This document shows, in pieces, positions 12,933 to 15,444 of a DNA stretch of 15,444 bases. Numbering within the stretch: position 1 is the stretch's first letter; every line of letters begins with the position of its first letter. The notes beneath the pieces are model-generated. The model had not been told where the DNA came from. It worked only from the letters and a program-made list of their open reading frames with translations, and ran no database searches. The stretch comes from Bacilli bacterium (lineage in GTDB: Bacteria; Bacillota_I; Bacilli_A; RF39; UBA660): assembly GCA_017550205.1 (NCBI GenBank), contig JAFZPS010000031.1, forward strand, positions 1-15,444. The letters are read 5' to 3'. The translations under genes and the position numbers were made by a program.

Positions 12933-14219
12933 ATGATAGATATAAAATTAATAAGAGAGAATAAAGATTTAGTAAAAGAAAATATTAAAAAGAAATTTCA
13001 AGATGAAAAGTTAGTATTAGTAGATGAAATATATGAATTAGATAAGAAGGTAAGAGAAGTACAAACTAAGTGTGATAACTTAAAAGCAGAAAAGAATAGT
13101 TTAAGTAGTGAAATTGGTGAATTAATGCGCCAAGGAAAAAGAGATGAAGCAGAAGAAGTTAAGAAGAAGGTAGCTAATAGTGGAGCTGAGATTAGTGCTT
13201 TAGAAGAAGAACAAGTAGAACTTACTAAAACTATTAAAGATAAAATGATGGTTATTCCACAAATTATAGATGATAGTGTTCCTATTGGTCATGATGATAC
13301 AGAAAATGTTGAAGTTCAAAGATTTGGAGAACCAGTAGTACCTAGTTATGAAATTCCATATCATGCAGATATTATTGAAAGAGTAAATGGTATGGATAAA
13401 GAGGCTGCTGGAAGAACTAGTGGACAAGGATTCTATTATTTACTAGGTGATATTGCTAGACTTCATGAAGCTATGATTGCTTATGCAAGAGACTTTATGA
13501 TAGATGCTGGATTTACTTATGCAATTCCACCATTTATGATTCATAGTGATGTAGTTACTGGTGTTATGAGTTTTCCTGAAATGGAAGCAATGATGTATAA
13601 AATTGAAGGTGAAGATTTATATTTAATTGGTACTAGCGAACATTCTATGATTGGTAAGTTTAAAGATCAAATTATTAAAAAAGAAGAATTACCAATTAAT
13701 ATGACAAGTTATTCTCCTTGTTTTAGAAAAGAAGGAGGAAGCCATGGATTAGAAGAAAGAGGACTATACAGAGTTCATCAATTTGAAAAACAAGAGATGA
13801 TAGTTATATGTGAACCAGAACAATCTATGGAATGGTATGAAAAAATGTGGAAACTTACTGTAGAATTATTTAGAAACTTTGATATTCCGGTAAGACAATT
13901 AGAATGTTGTAGTGGTGATTTAGCTGACTTAAAAGTTAAATCATGTGATATAGAAGCATGGAGTCCAAGACAACAAAAATATTTTGAAGTAGGAAGTTGT
14001 AGTACATTAGGAGATGCACAAGCAAGACGTTTAGGAATCAGAACTAAAGGAGAAAATGGTACTTATTACTTACATACATTAAATAATACTGTTGTGGCTA
14101 CTCCACGTGGATTAATTGCATTAATTGAAAATAATTATTGTGAGGATGGAAGTATTAAAATACCTAAAGCCCTTCAACCATATATGGGTGGAAAAGAAAG
14201 AATAGTTCCTAAGAAATAG
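12933..14219 (+). CDS. serS: Seryl-tRNA synthetase
   Basis: Class II aminoacyl-tRNA synthetase that charges tRNA-Ser (and tRNA-Sec if present). 428 residues: the N-terminal long coiled-coil arm (about 26-105, rich in Lys/Glu heptads) that contacts the long variable arm, then the catalytic domain. Visible landmarks are GTSEHS (233-238; TxE serine/ATP loop), motif 2 SYSPCFRKEGGS (259-270) with RVHQFEKQEM (280-289), DIEAW (339-343), and motif 3 HTLNNTVVATPRGLIALIEN (381-400) with Arg392. The motif 3 wording differs from the LNGSGLAVGRTL found in most bacterial SerRS and looks closer to the archaeal-like branch, although the class-defining residues remain. It is separated from DUF1653 by one base and regulated by the serine T-box. 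SD AGAGGAAG precedes the ATG. As the T-box-controlled copy it is probably the main SerRS. Confidence 0.95.
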   Translation: MIDIKLIRENKDLVKENIKKKFQDEKLVLVDEIYELDKKVREVQTKCDNLKAEKNSLSSEIGELMRQGKRDEAEEVKKKVANSGAEISALEEEQVELTKTIKDKMMVIPQIIDDSVPIGHDDTENVEVQRFGEPVVPSYEIPYHADIIERVNGMDKEAAGRTSGQGFYYLLGDIARLHEAMIAYARDFMIDAGFTYAIPPFMIHSDVVTGVMSFPEMEAMMYKIEGEDLYLIGTSEHSMIGKFKDQIIKKEELPINMTSYSPCFRKEGGSHGLEERGLYRVHQFEKQEMIVICEPEQSMEWYEKMWKLTVELFRNFDIPVRQLECCSGDLADLKVKSCDIEAWSPRQQKYFEVGSCSTLGDAQARRLGIRTKGENGTYYLHTLNNTVVATPRGLIALIENNYCEDGSIKIPKALQPYMGGKERIVPKK

Positions 14220-14227
14220 GAGGTAAT

Positions 14228-14944
14228 ATGTTTGGTATATTAATGTTAGTAGGAGGTATTGTTCTATTAGTAGGAGCAATTGTTGCTATATCAGTATTTA
14301 TATATTTTAAAGTTAAACTTAGAAGATTATTAGATTCTGCTGGATATCAAGGACAAAATATAGGTGATATTATTAGAGAAGCTAGATTACAAGATGAAGT
14401 AGAACCTAAGAGTTTAGCTAGTATGGATAGAATTTATTTAAGTCAAATTAAAGAAGATTTTCCAGGTATAAATATAAGTGAAATAAAACGTCAATCAGAA
14501 CAAGTTATATTAGACTGCTATAGTTGTGTTGAGAAGAAAGATAGTAGGAATTTAAAAGGTAAAATTAAGAGTTTTGTTGATAAAATGATTAGTGAGTATG
14601 AAGGTAAGAATGTTAAATTTAATGATTTTAAGATTCATAAGACTGTGCTTTCTAATTATAAAAAAGATGGTAAAACTGCAAGTATATTTTTTGCATCTAG
14701 TTATGAATATAATTTAATAGTAGATGGTAAAGAAAAGAAGATACAAGATAGGGCTAAAGTTGAGTTTATATATGTTTTAGATGAAGCAGAATTAAGTGAT
14801 AAACAAAATGTTATAGATATTCATTGTCCTAACTGTAATAGTCCTATTACTAATCTAGGTAATCATAAATGTAGTTATTGTGGTACTGCTGTAGTATTGG
14901 TATTAGGAAGAGTATTTGCTTGTAATGATATCAAAAGGTACTAA
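14228..14944 (+). CDS. Membrane-anchored Tim44-like protein with C-terminal zinc ribbon
   Basis: 238 residues. An N-terminal membrane helix (about 3-28) is followed by a basic segment (KVKLRRLL) and a region resembling the Tim44-like/NTF2-type fold (about 60-190). Its PKSLASMDRIYLSQIKEDFP start is typical of zinc-ribbon Tim44-like proteins in Firmicutes. The C-terminal zinc ribbon has Cys200/Cys203 and Cys215/Cys218 (CPNCN ... CSYCG). The next gene encodes a YdjI-like SPFH protein. The pair recalls the B. subtilis ydjG-ydjH-ydjI group associated with a PspA-type envelope-stress protein, so a role in membrane-stress sensing or scaffold formation is plausible; the exact equivalence is not established. 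The SD TAGGAGGTAAT overlaps the serS stop, placing it in the T-box operon. No terminator follows its stop. Confidence 0.82.
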   Translation: MFGILMLVGGIVLLVGAIVAISVFIYFKVKLRRLLDSAGYQGQNIGDIIREARLQDEVEPKSLASMDRIYLSQIKEDFPGINISEIKRQSEQVILDCYSCVEKKDSRNLKGKIKSFVDKMISEYEGKNVKFNDFKIHKTVLSNYKKDGKTASIFFASSYEYNLIVDGKEKKIQDRAKVEFIYVLDEAELSDKQNVIDIHCPNCNSPITNLGNHKCSYCGTAVVLVLGRVFACNDIKRY

Positions 14945-14949
14945 AAATA

Positions 14950-14978
14950 TATACAAAATACGTAAAATATGGTATAAT
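14950..14978 (+). promoter_or_regulatory. Promoter of the SPFH-domain gene
   Basis: Extended -10 TGGTATAAT (14970-14978) with TATACA (14950-14955) 17 bases upstream of the hexamer. It is nearly identical to the promoter at 8735-8743. No terminator precedes it, so this gene can be transcribed both from here and by read-through from the T-box operon. Confidence 0.7.
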
Positions 14979-15013
14979 TCATTTATAAATTAATTTTAGA
15001 TAGGAGATGTTTT

Positions 15014-15444
15014 ATGGGATTAATTAAAGCTGCTGGAGATGCTATTAAGAGCACTCTACATGATCAATGGAAAGACTATATCAAATGTGATGACCTAGGA
15101 AATAATATTTTAATGAAGAAGGTAACTACTCCAAATGGTATTATTTCAAAAGATAGTGCAATTCAAGTTGCACCTGGACAAATTGCTGTAATATTCCAAA
15201 GTGGACAAATTTTAGATGCTACTGCTGAAGAAGGAATTTATACATTTGATCAATCAAGTTCACCAACTTTCTTTGCTGGACAATTTGGTGAAGTATTTAA
15301 AGAAATGTGGACACGTTTTGTTTATAATGGAGGAACTAGTAAGGAACAAGCTGTATTCTTTATCAATGCTAAAGAAATTATTGATAATAAGTTTGGAACA
15401 CCTGCACCAATTCCATTCCAAGATTGGTCACATCCAATTCCAAA
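15014..15444 (+). CDS. SPFH-domain / virion-core-like protein, YdjI family (partial, 3' end missing)
   Basis: The first 143 residues are in the window. Start: ATG at 15014 after SD TAGGAGAT (15001-15008). It opens MGLIKAAGDAIKSTLHDQW and continues with GNNILMKKV, SAIQVAPGQIAVIFQSGQI, ATAEEGIYTFDQSSSPTFFAGQFGEVFKEMWTRF. These match the B. subtilis YdjI type of SPFH (stomatin/flotillin-like) proteins, which start MGLIKA and carry a VxPxQ ... GxIxDxTAEEGxYTxD pattern. YdjI is soluble and helps position the PspA homologue at the membrane. There is no membrane helix in the visible part, in line with that group. The upstream zinc-ribbon membrane protein is its likely partner. Codons are A-rich in the third position, like the adhesin and serS genes. 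Confidence 0.9.
   Translation, partial: MGLIKAAGDAIKSTLHDQWKDYIKCDDLGNNILMKKVTTPNGIISKDSAIQVAPGQIAVIFQSGQILDATAEEGIYTFDQSSSPTFFAGQFGEVFKEMWTRFVYNGGTSKEQAVFFINAKEIIDNKFGTPAPIPFQDWSHPIP

Noticed and set aside
1..15444. Mollicutes-type code (TGA = Trp), suggested by the AT-rich, compact genome
   Set aside because: Trp is coded by TGG throughout and no gene needs TGA read-through; the GNAT gene ends at TGA in a normal ATGA overlap. A sortase and peptidoglycan enzymes also argue for a walled cell.

Overview
The window is strongly AT-rich, densely packed bacterial DNA. All genes but one lie on the + strand, with good Shine-Dalgarno sites, short intergenic gaps and many intrinsic terminators. The gene content (SufS/SufU of the Gram-positive suf system, a T-box riboswitch, sortase, VanY and VanW family proteins, SpoVS, a pyrimidine-nucleoside phosphorylase) points to a low-GC Bacillota, probably an uncultured Bacilli-type gut lineage. 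That placement is inference. TGG codes Trp throughout and no gene is broken by an in-frame TGA, so the standard bacterial code fits. No IS elements, phage genes, CRISPR arrays, tRNAs or rRNAs were seen.

Layout. (1) 1-1913: end of a suf operon, with cysteine desulfurase SufS (5' end outside the window), scaffold/sulfur-transfer protein SufU and an unrecognised 167-residue protein, closed by a strong terminator. (2) 2004-2353: a short SSB on its own, with a near-perfect SD that can fold into a hairpin. (3) 2378-4041: a GNAT acetyltransferase translationally coupled to pyrimidine-nucleoside phosphorylase. (4) 4071-6560: a cell-surface module of a thioester-domain (Cys-Gln, TQxA motif) adhesin, an overlapping sortase and a five-helix membrane protein, ending in a terminator shared with the convergent vanY-like gene. 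(5) 6548-10867: wall-remodelling genes, with a VanY-like carboxypeptidase on the minus strand, divergent from a DacA-like carboxypeptidase, then an SGNH-fold protein that lacks its catalytic Ser and His, overlapping a VanW-domain protein. (6) 10895-12426: spoVS and a zinc-ribbon multi-pass membrane protein. (7) 12406-14944: promoter plus T-box controlling a DUF1653 protein, seryl-tRNA synthetase and a membrane-anchored Tim44-like/zinc-ribbon protein, followed by the start of a YdjI-like SPFH gene (15014 to the window end).

How they fit together: regions 4 and 5 look like a block for cell-wall chemistry and surface display. The adhesin is predicted to form an internal thioester and be anchored by the adjacent sortase, while VanY and DacA trim peptidoglycan stem peptides. 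The serS operon links a serine-starvation sensor to two genes whose role in translation is not obvious. The most noteworthy items are the SGNH pseudoenzyme, the atypical adhesin/sortase pair, the terminator-like hairpin inside the sortase 5' region, the divergent SerRS motif 3, the T-box operon composition, and the repeated placement of stop codons inside terminator hairpins.
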